DNA of 20,279 nt from assembly GCA_022758945.1 (NCBI GenBank), contig JAEMQE010000032.1, positions 3,318-23,596 of the forward strand. The letters are read 5' to 3'. The notes under the pieces were generated by a model that did not search any database, was not told the origin of the DNA, and was given only the letters and a program-made list of their open reading frames with translations. The stretch's first letter is position 1. Every line of letters begins with the position of its first letter. Positions 13,744 to 20,279 of this stretch are shown here, piece after piece. A program made the translations under genes and the position numbers. Source of the DNA: Lentimicrobium sp. (lineage in GTDB: Bacteria; Bacteroidota; Bacteroidia; Flavobacteriales; Flavobacteriaceae).

Positions 13744-13751
13744 CAAATGTA
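13744..13751 (-). promoter_or_regulatory. Promoter -7 element of the DUF6909 operon
   Basis: The minus strand reads TACATTTG, matching TAnnTTTG, about 110 bases upstream of the DUF6909 ATG and just beyond the stop of the preceding CarboxypepD_reg gene. No convincing TTG is seen at the -33 distance. Confidence 0.45.
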
Positions 13752-13764
13752 CGGTTTTTATGAA

Positions 13765-14640
13765 TTAGTTGGTTAGAATTAGATTTATTACAGGTTCATT
13801 TATCATCATTTTACCAGATGAGTCACTATCGTGCTCTTTGGTTTTTCTATTCCATTTTCCTCCGGAAAAAGTATATAAAAAATCCCTTTCGACATAATTA
13901 TACAAAACAAATGGAAAATATGTCTTTTGTATCTGAGTTATGTTTGTGTTTAAATCGGTAATGGTTTTTTCGGTTTTATTCTTTTCTATCATTAATTTTT
14001 CAAAGCCAACAAAAAGACCGTTTTTTGGGAATTTTAAATTAAACTCTGTTAAATCAAAACGGTTTATCCGTGTTCCTTCTTTTACGGTAACAACAAAGTC
14101 TTTGTCCAGCAATTCTTCTCCAGGAAAACCATTAGAATCAACTCCATAAAAATGAATTTTAATGATGGCGTTTTCAATTCTGCTATCGGTATAAATGCTG
14201 ACTTGTTTTAGGTATTTTGTCTTTTTATAAGAGGAAATATAAGGGAAAAATTTTGTATCAATCTTTGGTCCATTGTCAAATGCTTGAAAGATTTCGGTGT
14301 TGGTTTTGCCAATTTCAATGCTTTTGGTTCCAATGCTTTTTGAAATTACCACTTCATCTAAAGAATAAGCTATTGGTTTTAAATTCACTTCCAAAGCGTC
14401 TGAAGCATTGATAATTTTCTTTTCATATCCAAGTGTAGAAAAAATTAAACGTTTCCCTTTTGCTGAAGTATTTATGAAAAAAGTCCCGTTTTCCTCCGTG
14501 GTTGACCCTATGTTTTCGTTCTCAACCCAAATGTTTACATAAGGAATGGGCTTTCCGGTAAGGCTGTCTTTTACAACTCCTTTTATTTGCGCCGAAATAA
14601 AACAACTAAATAATAGAAAAAGATAGGCTATGTTTTTCAT
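13765..14640 (-). CDS. Secreted CarboxypepD_reg-like domain protein
   Basis: A 291-residue exported protein. The signal peptide covers about residues 1-17 (LFLLFSCFISA, then Q), followed by a carboxypeptidase-regulatory-like beta-sandwich at about 19-90 (IKGVVKDSLTGKPIPYVNIWV, GSTTEENGTFFI, LIFSTLGYEKK) and DEVVIS at 95-100. In Bacteroidota this domain usually precedes a TonB-dependent outer membrane barrel; here it ends with a roughly 190-residue beta-rich region of unknown type and no barrel, plug domain or membrane anchor. The probable location is the periplasm or outer membrane surface. It starts two bases after the GH3-like gene stop, so it is the last gene of that operon. The domain call is firm; the function is unknown. 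Confidence 0.82.
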   Translation of the reverse strand: MKNIAYLFLLFSCFISAQIKGVVKDSLTGKPIPYVNIWVENENIGSTTEENGTFFINTSAKGKRLIFSTLGYEKKIINASDALEVNLKPIAYSLDEVVISKSIGTKSIEIGKTNTEIFQAFDNGPKIDTKFFPYISSYKKTKYLKQVSIYTDSRIENAIIKIHFYGVDSNGFPGEELLDKDFVVTVKEGTRINRFDLTEFNLKFPKNGLFVGFEKLMIEKNKTEKTITDLNTNITQIQKTYFPFVLYNYVERDFLYTFSGGKWNRKTKEHDSDSSGKMMINEPVINLILTN

Positions 14641-14642
14641 TT

Positions 14643-16124
14643 TTATTTTAATAAATCTACTATTTTTCTATCATTGCTCAATCTTGGAATTTTGTTTTGT
14701 CCGCCCAATTTTCCAATGGATTTCATATACTCTTGAAAGCCGTTTTTACTCACTTTTGTGATAACCACTTTTCGCAAAACATTGCCCACAATCAAATCGT
14801 TATAATAGATATTTTGTTTGCGCATCGCATTGTCTAAAGCTTCTGCAAAAGCATCGAAATTTTCAGGTTCGTTTTCAAATTCGATGAACCATTCGTGATA
14901 CGGCAAACCTTCTTTTGGCGTAATTTGTGGCGCAACGGTAAATTCATTGATGCGAATTGTTGTTCCAATTATCGCTTCCTGCAAAGCACTTTCGACTTCT
15001 TTTCCAATGACGTGTTCGCCAAAAGCCGAAATATAATGCTTGATTCTTCCCGAAACAATTACACGATACGGTTTCAAACTTGTAAATTGAACGGTGTCGC
15101 CAATGTTATAACCCCAAAGTCCGGCATTTGTAGAAATTATCAACACATAATTGACATTCAATTCGACTTCGCCAATAGTAAATCGTCTTGGATTTTCTGT
15201 AAAAAATTCATCGCTTTTGATGAATTCATAAAAAATTCCGGAATTCAACAACAGCAACATTCCATTTTCTTTTTGAGAATCTTGGTAAGCAAAAAACCCT
15301 TCTGAAGCTGGGAATAATTCAATGCTATCCACTTTTCTTCCAATCAAATTTTCGAATTTGGCGCGATACGGTTCGTAGTTTACACCACCATAAATAAACA
15401 AATTGAAGTTTTTGAAAATTTCGCCCACAGGCTTGCCTCCTTTTTGCGAAAGCTTTTCGAAATACATTTGCACCCAAGACGGAATCCCGGAAATTACAGT
15501 CATATTCTGGTCAAAAGTTTCTTCAACAATAGCATTTACTTTGGTTTCCCAATCCTCAATACAATTGGTTTCCCAAGAAGGAAGTCGGTTTTTTTGTAAA
15601 TATTTTGGAACAAAATGCGCCACAATTCCAGACAATCTTCCTAGTTTTATGCCATATTTTTCTTCTAGAATCGGACTTCCTTGGAGGAAAATCATTTTTC
15701 CATCGACAAAATCAGCCTTTCCTGTTTCGTGAATGTAATGTAGAATGGCATTTCGCGCTGCTTCGATATGAAAAGGCATCGATTCCTTTGTTAGCGGAAT
15801 ATATTTTGCTCCCGAAGTCGTTCCCGAAGTTTTGGCAAAATAAAGCGGTTTGCCTTTCCAAAGAATGTTCTCCTCGCCTTTTACCACTTTATCTACATAA
15901 GATTTCAAAGTTTCGTAATCTCGAACAGGAACATTTTTGGTAAAATCTTCGAAAGTTTTTATTTTGTCAAAATGATGATCCGTTCCAAACTCTGTGTTTT
16001 TAGCTTGCTGAATTAAATCTTCGAAAACCTTGCGTTGGGTTTCTATTGGATTTGATGCCCAAAGTTGTGTTTTTCGATAGATGTTTTTGGCAAAAATTTT
16101 AGCGAAAAAAGGTTTTAAAGACAT
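14643..16124 (-). CDS. GH3-family acyl-acid-amido synthetase-like protein
   Basis: A 493-residue member of the GH3 family (first known from plant auxin-responsive genes), part of the ANL adenylating superfamily. Motif I TSGTTSGAKYIP is at 99-110, FPASEGFFAYQ lies around 274-284, and GYNIGDTVQFTSLKPYRV followed by SGRIKHYISAFGEH fall near 339-370. Plant enzymes join amino acids to carboxylic acids such as jasmonate or auxin; bacterial substrates are not established. Its ATG follows the upstream stop directly (TAAATG), showing tight coupling with the coiled-coil membrane protein. All adenylation motifs appear intact. Confidence 0.88.
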   Translation of the reverse strand: MSLKPFFAKIFAKNIYRKTQLWASNPIETQRKVFEDLIQQAKNTEFGTDHHFDKIKTFEDFTKNVPVRDYETLKSYVDKVVKGEENILWKGKPLYFAKTSGTTSGAKYIPLTKESMPFHIEAARNAILHYIHETGKADFVDGKMIFLQGSPILEEKYGIKLGRLSGIVAHFVPKYLQKNRLPSWETNCIEDWETKVNAIVEETFDQNMTVISGIPSWVQMYFEKLSQKGGKPVGEIFKNFNLFIYGGVNYEPYRAKFENLIGRKVDSIELFPASEGFFAYQDSQKENGMLLLLNSGIFYEFIKSDEFFTENPRRFTIGEVELNVNYVLIISTNAGLWGYNIGDTVQFTSLKPYRVIVSGRIKHYISAFGEHVIGKEVESALQEAIIGTTIRINEFTVAPQITPKEGLPYHEWFIEFENEPENFDAFAEALDNAMRKQNIYYNDLIVGNVLRKVVITKVSKNGFQEYMKSIGKLGGQNKIPRLSNDRKIVDLLK

Positions 16125-16628
16125 TTATTTGTGTGTGTTTTTCTTCGCTTTTGGAAGGTTGGTTTTTTCCTCTTTTGCCACTTGATTTCTTAATTCCAAC
16201 TCTTCCTTAGAAGCCGAAATATCAATCTTTGATGGTGCTTCGTCAGTTGAAGCAAGTATGGAATCTTTGTTGAATTTTGCATATTCTAAATCACCCGTCA
16301 ATACTTTTTGGATGGATTTTATATAAGCTTCATTTTGCTGCAAAGCCAAGGTCAACGAATCTGATTTTAGCGCTAATTCTGTCGCATCTCTTTTTAATTT
16401 AGAAGAAGAATATCCAGGAATAAACTCTCGCAAAGGTGTGAAAGCAATGATATAAGTAGTAAAGGATATCAGTAAAATAGCACCAATAGTAACCGATATA
16501 AAAACATTCATCAAGTTTAATTTGAAGGAAAAAAGTTCTTCAAATGTCTCCTCATTCAAAATAACCAATCGGTTTTTTGTGAATAATTTATTGTGGAGTT
16601 TTCTTCTTTTAAGTCTATTTTCAGACAT
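16125..16628 (-). CDS. Membrane-anchored coiled-coil protein, M23-peptidase relative without the peptidase domain
   Basis: A 167-residue protein with a basic N-terminus, one membrane span at about 40-63, and a periplasmic segment TPLREFIPGYSSSKLKRDA (64-82) leading into a coiled coil to about residue 112. It ends in a charged, lysine-rich tail. I recall full-length relatives in Flavobacteriaceae (about 290 residues) that share this N-terminal half, including LREFIPGYSS and the SDSL-NEAYI segment, and then continue into an M23 murein endopeptidase domain. Here a stop falls where that domain should begin, with the GH3-like gene starting immediately after and no remnant between. A TATATTTG promoter lies just upstream. 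It could be a scaffold or a decayed gene. Confidence 0.7.
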   Translation of the reverse strand: MSENRLKRRKLHNKLFTKNRLVILNEETFEELFSFKLNLMNVFISVTIGAILLISFTTYIIAFTPLREFIPGYSSSKLKRDATELALKSDSLTLALQQNEAYIKSIQKVLTGDLEYAKFNKDSILASTDEAPSKIDISASKEELELRNQVAKEEKTNLPKAKKNTHK

Positions 16629-16645
16629 CGTTTGCGTTTATGTTA

Positions 16646-16675
16646 CAAATATAATAATTAATGTCTTGAAATCAA
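16646..16675 (-). promoter_or_regulatory. Promoter of the coiled-coil/GH3/CarboxypepD_reg operon
   Basis: On the minus strand TTG at 16675-16673, a 19-base spacer and TATATTTG at 16653-16646 match the Bacteroidota consensus closely. The ATG at 16628 is 17 bases beyond the -7 element, so the leader is very short. It drives the operon ending at 13765. Confidence 0.65.
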
Positions 16676-16784
16676 TCGCCTATTTTCATTACGAAATTTA
16701 TACTAATGAATTGTTTTACCAAATTTTTAACACTGAAAAACTAAATAATAGCTGTAAAATGATTTCAGGTTAAGTAATTCTATA

Positions 16785-16792
16785 TACCTTTG
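16785..16792 (+). promoter_or_regulatory. Promoter -7 element of tatA
   Basis: TACCTTTG, an exact TAnnTTTG match, 47 bases before the tatA ATG. A degenerate TTTC at 16763-16766, 18 bases upstream, could act as the -33 part. The rest of the 211-base divergent region from 16629 to 16839 is AT-rich and shows no other gene. Confidence 0.5.
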
Positions 16793-16839
16793 TCCAACGA
16801 ATTATTACAAATTTGCTTCGGCAATAAATTATTTTAATT

Positions 16840-17022
16840 ATGGGAAGATTAGGTGTATCGGAAATCCTTGTTATTTTGGCAGTTGTTCTATTACTTTTTG
16901 GAGGTAAAAAAATTCCAGAATTAATGAAAGGTTTAGGTAGCGGAATTAAAGAATTCAAAAACGCTGCTAAAGACGACCAACCAGCAGATAAAAAAGAAAC
17001 AAAAGAAGAAACAAAAGAATAA
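16840..17022 (+). CDS. tatA: Twin-arginine translocase subunit TatA/TatE
   Basis: A 60-residue Tat component that forms the membrane pore for folded proteins with twin-arginine signals. After MGRLGVSE come a hydrophobic helix (ILVILAVVLLLFG, residues 9-21), the conserved FGGKKIPELMKGLGSGIKEF hinge and amphipathic helix at 20-39, and a lysine/glutamate tail rich in KET repeats. The size is typical for TatA. It is transcribed alone from its own -7 element and ends before a strong hairpin. tatC is not in the window. Confidence 0.92.
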   Translation: MGRLGVSEILVILAVVLLLFGGKKIPELMKGLGSGIKEFKNAAKDDQPADKKETKEETKE

Positions 17023-17043
17023 ATTTCTTGAAATTTCAGTGGT

Positions 17044-17098
17044 AAAAAATTCCAAGTCACAAGCGATTTATATCCTTGAGGTTTGGAATTTTATTTTA
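17044..17098. terminator. Bidirectional terminator between tatA and the AbiEii-type gene
   Basis: A ten-base perfect stem, AAAATTCCAA at 17046-17055 with TTGGAATTTT at 17083-17092, encloses a 27-base loop in which CAAG and CTTG can form a further short stem. T-rich sequence follows on the plus strand and a run of A (T on the minus strand) precedes it, so it can serve both convergent genes. Confidence 0.7.
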
Positions 17099-17104
17099 TA
17101 AAAC

Positions 17105-17716
17105 CTATTGTAATTTCAAAACTTCTTCAATGATTTTTTGTTTGCAGGTTTCCCAGTTGAAATCTTTATACATTTTAGGTTGTTGTTGAGCATCAGCATC
17201 TTCAAAATAAGTTAAGCTTTTTTGAACCATAAAAATGGAACCATCGTGATATTTTTTTTCATAAAATGATAAAATATCTTCCAGCGAAAATTCATTCAAT
17301 AAAAAATACAAATCGATAAAATCTTTTTTGCTTCCCCTCCCTGCTATTGCATTTAACTTCATTGCCGCAATATCTTTGGTAGAAAGCATTCTAATATTTT
17401 CTTGAAACAAACACTCTGAAAGTAATGGATATTTATAGTTTACAAAATCTACTTTAACCTCATTAATTTTTGTAATCAAAATGTTTTTTGTGCTTTGTGC
17501 TACTTTTACTTCTCCAAATTCAGAAAGTTTTTCAATAAATAATTCGGAATTAATTTCTGAATTTCCAAATAAATCAATATCAATTGAATTTCGATGACCC
17601 ATTTGTAAAGCTAATGATGTTCCTCCAACTAAATTAAAATCTAAAAACAGCTTTTCAGACATAATTTTTTTTAAGAGTTCCATAAGTTCGGGTACAACTG
17701 TCTGTTTTTGTAACAT
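17105..17716 (-). CDS. AbiEii/AbiGii-type nucleotidyltransferase toxin
   Basis: A 203-residue nucleotidyltransferase of the AbiEii family, toxins of type IV toxin-antitoxin and abortive-infection systems. The related enzyme MenT is reported to add nucleotides to tRNA; the target here is unknown. GGTSLALQ is at 31-38, SIDIDLF with two metal-binding aspartates at 44-50, a third aspartate at D90 (VKVDF), and the conserved KLNAIAGRGSKKDFIDLYFL at 120-139. The catalytic site looks intact. The ATG at 17716 lies inside the antitoxin gene, with a 46-base overlap; a second Met at residue 12 would reduce this to 13 bases, but the first start matches the family opening (VPELMELLKKIM). Confidence 0.85.
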   Translation of the reverse strand: MLQKQTVVPELMELLKKIMSEKLFLDFNLVGGTSLALQMGHRNSIDIDLFGNSEINSELFIEKLSEFGEVKVAQSTKNILITKINEVKVDFVNYKYPLLSECLFQENIRMLSTKDIAAMKLNAIAGRGSKKDFIDLYFLLNEFSLEDILSFYEKKYHDGSIFMVQKSLTYFEDADAQQQPKMYKDFNWETCKQKIIEEVLKLQ

Positions 17717-17976
17717 CTAAATTCTGTTTTGTCGATTTTAAAAATAGCGGATAGATAAGAAAGCGTTACGGCATCAAGACTTCTTAAATTTAAAGAAACT
17801 TCTTTAATGGTATTTAATCCATAAAGTTCTTTTAACAATTTCCAATCTTGAATAAATCCATATTCTAAAACTTTTTGTATAAGATGAGATTTGTGCTTTT
17901 CAAAATCAAATCCATCCAAATCCACATCCCAAAAAAGATGTTTCGAAAAGTCGTTTATGGTTATTTCTTTCTTCAT
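17671..17976 (-). CDS. DUF6922-type antitoxin partner of the AbiEii-type toxin
   Basis: A 101-residue protein with FWDVDLDGFDFEKHKSHLIQ split over residues 15-34, VLEYGFIQDWKLLKELYG at 36-53, VSLNLRSLDAVTLSYLS at 59-75 and FRCYKNRQ near the end. I recall this as DUF6922, the small helical protein found directly before AbiEii-type genes in Bacteroidota, where it replaces the larger AbiEi antitoxin. The coding overlap with the toxin indicates coupled translation. A TACCTTTG element lies just upstream. The antitoxin role is inferred from arrangement. Confidence 0.78.
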   Translation of the reverse strand: MKKEITINDFSKHLFWDVDLDGFDFEKHKSHLIQKVLEYGFIQDWKLLKELYGLNTIKEVSLNLRSLDAVTLSYLSAIFKIDKTEFRCYKNRQLYPNLWNS

Positions 17977-17981
17977 AAAAA

Positions 17982-17989
17982 CAAAGGTA
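17982..17989 (-). promoter_or_regulatory. Promoter -7 element of the DUF6922/AbiEii pair
   Basis: The minus strand reads TACCTTTG, only six bases upstream of the antitoxin ATG, which implies an almost leaderless transcript. A TTG at 18014-18012, 22 bases further, lies inside the 3' end of tex. The pair may also be read through from tex, which ends 20 bases upstream. Confidence 0.5.
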
Positions 17990-17996
17990 GCTATTT

Positions 17997-20120
17997 TTAC
18001 AAAACCATCGTCAACTGAATTCTCTTCCTGTCTTCGTCAACTTCAGTGACTTTTACCTCAACGTGTTGGTGCAATTTGACCACTTCGTTTACGTCACTCA
18101 CAAAACCGGCTTTGAGTTGGGAAATGTGAACTAAGCCACTTTCTTTCAAACCAATATCAACAAAACAACCAAAATTGGTAATGTTGTTGACAATTCCAGG
18201 TAAAATCATTCCGGTTCGAAGATCTTTTATAGTTTTTACGTTCGGGTCAAATTCAAAAACTTTAGCAGATTTTCTTGGATCTAATCCTGGTTTTTCAAGC
18301 TCTTTGATGATGTCTTTTATGCCTAAAATTCCAATTTCTGGAGTGATATAATTTTCTGCTTTAATTAAAGTCGTTTTTTCTTTATTGGCAATTAAATCAT
18401 TCACCGACAATTTCAAATCTTTTGCCATTTTTTCTACAATTCCATAAGCTTCGGGATGAACGGCAGAATTATCCAAAGGATTTTTTCCCTCTTTAATTCT
18501 AATGAAAGCAACGCCTTGTTGATAGGCTTTCTCGCCCAATCGTGGTACTTTTTTCAATTGTTTTCGGTCTTCAAATGGACCATTTTCGGAACGGTATTGC
18601 ACGATGTTTTCGGCTAGCTTCTCTCCTATTCCACTCACATAACTCAACAAATGCTTGCTTGCCGTGTTGATGTTGATCCCAACCGAATTCACGCAACGAA
18701 TTACCGTATTATCCAGTTCTTCTTTCAATTTGGTTTGATCCACATCGTGTTGGTATTGGCCTACGCCAATGGCTTTCGGGTCAATTTTTACCAGTTCGGC
18801 TAATGGATCTGACAATCGTCTTCCAATGGAAACCGAACCACGAACCGTCACGTCATAATTTGGGAATTCTTCTCTCGCAATTTTCGAAGCCGAATAAACT
18901 GATGCACCTGCTTCTGAAACGATGAAAACCTGAACGGGTTTATCGAAAGCGATTTTCTTGATGAAGAATTCCGTTTCTCTCGACGCCGTTCCGTTCCCGA
19001 TAGAAATGGCATCAATTTGATACGCATTCACCATCGAACGTATTTTTTTCATCGCCATTGCGGTTTCGTTCTGTGGTGCGTGGGGATAAATATTTTCGTT
19101 GTAGAGCAAATCGCCTCTTTCGTCCAAACAAACTACTTTACAACCCGAACGGAAACCTGGATCAATCGCCAAAATTCGTTTTTCGCCCAAAGGCGGCGCG
19201 AGCAATAATTGTCCCAAATTATTGGCAAAAACCTGAATCGAATTGGCATCCGCCTTGGCTTTGGCTTCTTGCAAAGCTTCGTTGGAAATAGCTGGATTCA
19301 GCAATCTTTTATAGGAATCTTCAATCGCTAATTGTACGTGTGGTGTGGCTGGACTTTGCCCTTTTAAAACCAATTCGTCAATAATATCATAGGCTTGGTC
19401 AATATCAACTTCTATTTTAAACTTGATAAAACCTTCATTTTCGGCGCGAAGCATTGCCAACAATCGGTGTGAAGGTGCTTTTGTTAAAGGTTCTGACCAA
19501 TCAAAATATTGATTGAATTTTTGGGCATCTTGTTCGTCTTTTTTGGTTTTTACAACCTTTGTTGTGATGATTGCTTTTCGTTGAAAAAGTCTTCGCAACT
19601 GTTTACGAACATAAATGTTTTCGTTAATCCATTCGGCGATAATGTCGCGTGCGCCTTGTAAAGCGGCATCTTCATTAATCACATTTTCGTTCAAATATTT
19701 CGTGGCAATAAAATCGACATCGTCGTTATTTTGCGCCATTATGATTTTGGCCAAGGGTTCCAATCCATTTTCGCGAGCGACATCAGCTTTGGTTTTTTTC
19801 TTCTTTTTGAATGGTAAATAAAAATCCTCCAATTCCTGTAAATCGAAACTTTGCTGGATTTTTTTATCTAATTCAGGTGTTAGGACATTTTGTTCTTCAA
19901 TCGATTTTAAAATGGCTTCTTTTCGCTTTATGATGACTTCGTAATCTTTTTGTAGTTTGGCAATTTGCTCAATTTGAACTTCATCTAAATTACCGGTTTT
20001 GTCTTTTCGATAACGCGAAATAAACGGAATCGTGCAATCTTCCTGCAATAATTGGACCGTGTTTTGAATGTTTATGGGAGCTGTTTGAACAGACTTAGAG
20101 ATGAATTGTATGTTGGTCAT
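17997..20120 (-). CDS. tex: Tex family RNA-binding transcription accessory protein
   Basis: A 707-residue cytoplasmic Tex/Spt6-like protein that binds nucleic acid and acts in transcription and RNA metabolism. The Tex N-terminal helical region spans about 1-190 (FISRYRKDKTGNLDE at 33-47). The YqgF/RNase H-like domain begins at AIDPGFRSGCK (318-328) and includes SIGNGTASRETE (373-384). Helix-hairpin-helix motifs lie at 484-545 (NTASKHLLSYVSGIGEKLA). An S1 RNA-binding domain is at 636-705 (GMILPGIVNNITNFGCFVDI, then ESGLVHISQL). Length and domain order are standard. It starts 15 bases after the cation transporter gene on the same strand and is probably co-transcribed with it. Confidence 0.93.
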   Translation of the reverse strand: MTNIQFISKSVQTAPINIQNTVQLLQEDCTIPFISRYRKDKTGNLDEVQIEQIAKLQKDYEVIIKRKEAILKSIEEQNVLTPELDKKIQQSFDLQELEDFYLPFKKKKKTKADVARENGLEPLAKIIMAQNNDDVDFIATKYLNENVINEDAALQGARDIIAEWINENIYVRKQLRRLFQRKAIITTKVVKTKKDEQDAQKFNQYFDWSEPLTKAPSHRLLAMLRAENEGFIKFKIEVDIDQAYDIIDELVLKGQSPATPHVQLAIEDSYKRLLNPAISNEALQEAKAKADANSIQVFANNLGQLLLAPPLGEKRILAIDPGFRSGCKVVCLDERGDLLYNENIYPHAPQNETAMAMKKIRSMVNAYQIDAISIGNGTASRETEFFIKKIAFDKPVQVFIVSEAGASVYSASKIAREEFPNYDVTVRGSVSIGRRLSDPLAELVKIDPKAIGVGQYQHDVDQTKLKEELDNTVIRCVNSVGININTASKHLLSYVSGIGEKLAENIVQYRSENGPFEDRKQLKKVPRLGEKAYQQGVAFIRIKEGKNPLDNSAVHPEAYGIVEKMAKDLKLSVNDLIANKEKTTLIKAENYITPEIGILGIKDIIKELEKPGLDPRKSAKVFEFDPNVKTIKDLRTGMILPGIVNNITNFGCFVDIGLKESGLVHISQLKAGFVSDVNEVVKLHQHVEVKVTEVDEDRKRIQLTMVL

Positions 20121-20135
20121 TATTTAAATTTGGCG

Positions 20136-20279
20136 TTAATCTTGGACAATAAAATCCTTTGAGTCTTCCTCTTTTTTATATTCAGGCTGAATATTGATGT
20201 GATTGATTTGGAATTTATCAAACAACACGTGTTCCACTTGATGTACTATTTCATTGAATTCAGACATTTTTATATCTTC
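20136..20279 (-). CDS. Cation diffusion facilitator transporter, C-terminal fragment
   Basis: The last 47 codons of a gene entering from the right edge. The residues EFNEIVHQVEHVLFDKF and INHINIQPEY, ending with DFIVQD, fit the cytoplasmic C-terminal domain of CDF metal exporters of the CzcD type, where a helix is followed by a strand that includes metal-binding histidines (H in INHINIQPE). The transmembrane part is outside the window, so the call rests on the tail alone. The stop TAA is at 20138-20136, 15 bases before the tex ATG, indicating a shared transcript. Confidence 0.65.
   Translation of the reverse strand, partial: EDIKMSEFNEIVHQVEHVLFDKFQINHINIQPEYKKEEDSKDFIVQD

Noticed and set aside
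14895..15943. Open frames antisense to the GH3-like gene.
   Set aside because: They have the unusual residue content of antisense translations (Cys, Phe, Ser rich), and the minus-strand enzyme explains the region.
1..20279. CRISPR arrays, tRNA or rRNA genes, and integrase genes.
   Set aside because: I saw no regularly spaced direct repeats, no tRNA-like cloverleaf and no recombinase or transposase coding sequence in the window.

Overview
The window is AT-rich. Gene content, the frequent promoter element TAnnTTTG (with TTG about 19 bases further upstream) and translation starts without clear Shine-Dalgarno sequences all point to a member of the Bacteroidota, most likely Flavobacteriaceae and close to Flavobacterium. 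This assignment rests on recognising families and synteny, not on a database search.

Layout. Positions 1-4084 hold a housekeeping block: the first residues of a family 9 glycosyltransferase and a DUF4254 protein (minus strand), upp (plus), a DUF6427 membrane protein (minus), a small DUF6341 membrane protein (plus) and purD (minus). Positions 4085-9168 are a plus-strand run that looks accessory: a higBA toxin-antitoxin pair with its own promoter and a 13-base operator-like palindrome, a CapK/PaaK-like adenylate-forming ligase abutting higA, an ORF6N-domain gene surrounded by palindromes and repeats, wecB, and a family 4 glycosyltransferase. It converges on a minus-strand operon (13634 to 9165): a DUF6909 protein with a nucleoside-phosphorylase-like C-terminal half, a DinB-like protein, a UDP-glucuronate decarboxylase-type SDR and a polyprenyl-phosphate sugar transferase. 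Together wecB, the two glycosyltransferase-type enzymes, the decarboxylase and the ligase form a surface polysaccharide locus.

Positions 13765-16628 are a second minus-strand operon: a membrane-anchored coiled-coil protein that seems to lack the M23 peptidase domain of its relatives, a GH3-like amido synthetase and a secreted CarboxypepD_reg-like protein. tatA is divergent from it. A bidirectional terminator separates tatA from a DUF6922/AbiEii-type toxin-antitoxin pair. tex and the tail of a cation diffusion facilitator close the window.

Most unusual signal. The ORF6N gene carries three copies of one 21-base palindrome (core GGTCACAATTTGTGACC). Two lie just upstream with centres 30 bases apart. 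The third lies inside the coding region, in frame, exactly where it encodes the family-conserved peptide WRSQFVTS. This suggests a self-recognising operator system or a selfish module in which a protein motif and a DNA site are the same sequence. The module sits between a REP-like palindrome that has been translated into the C-terminus of the upstream ligase and a TTTGTCATT-type dispersed repeat that runs up to the start codon of wecB. Two more copies of the TTTGTCATT repeat family lie elsewhere in the window.
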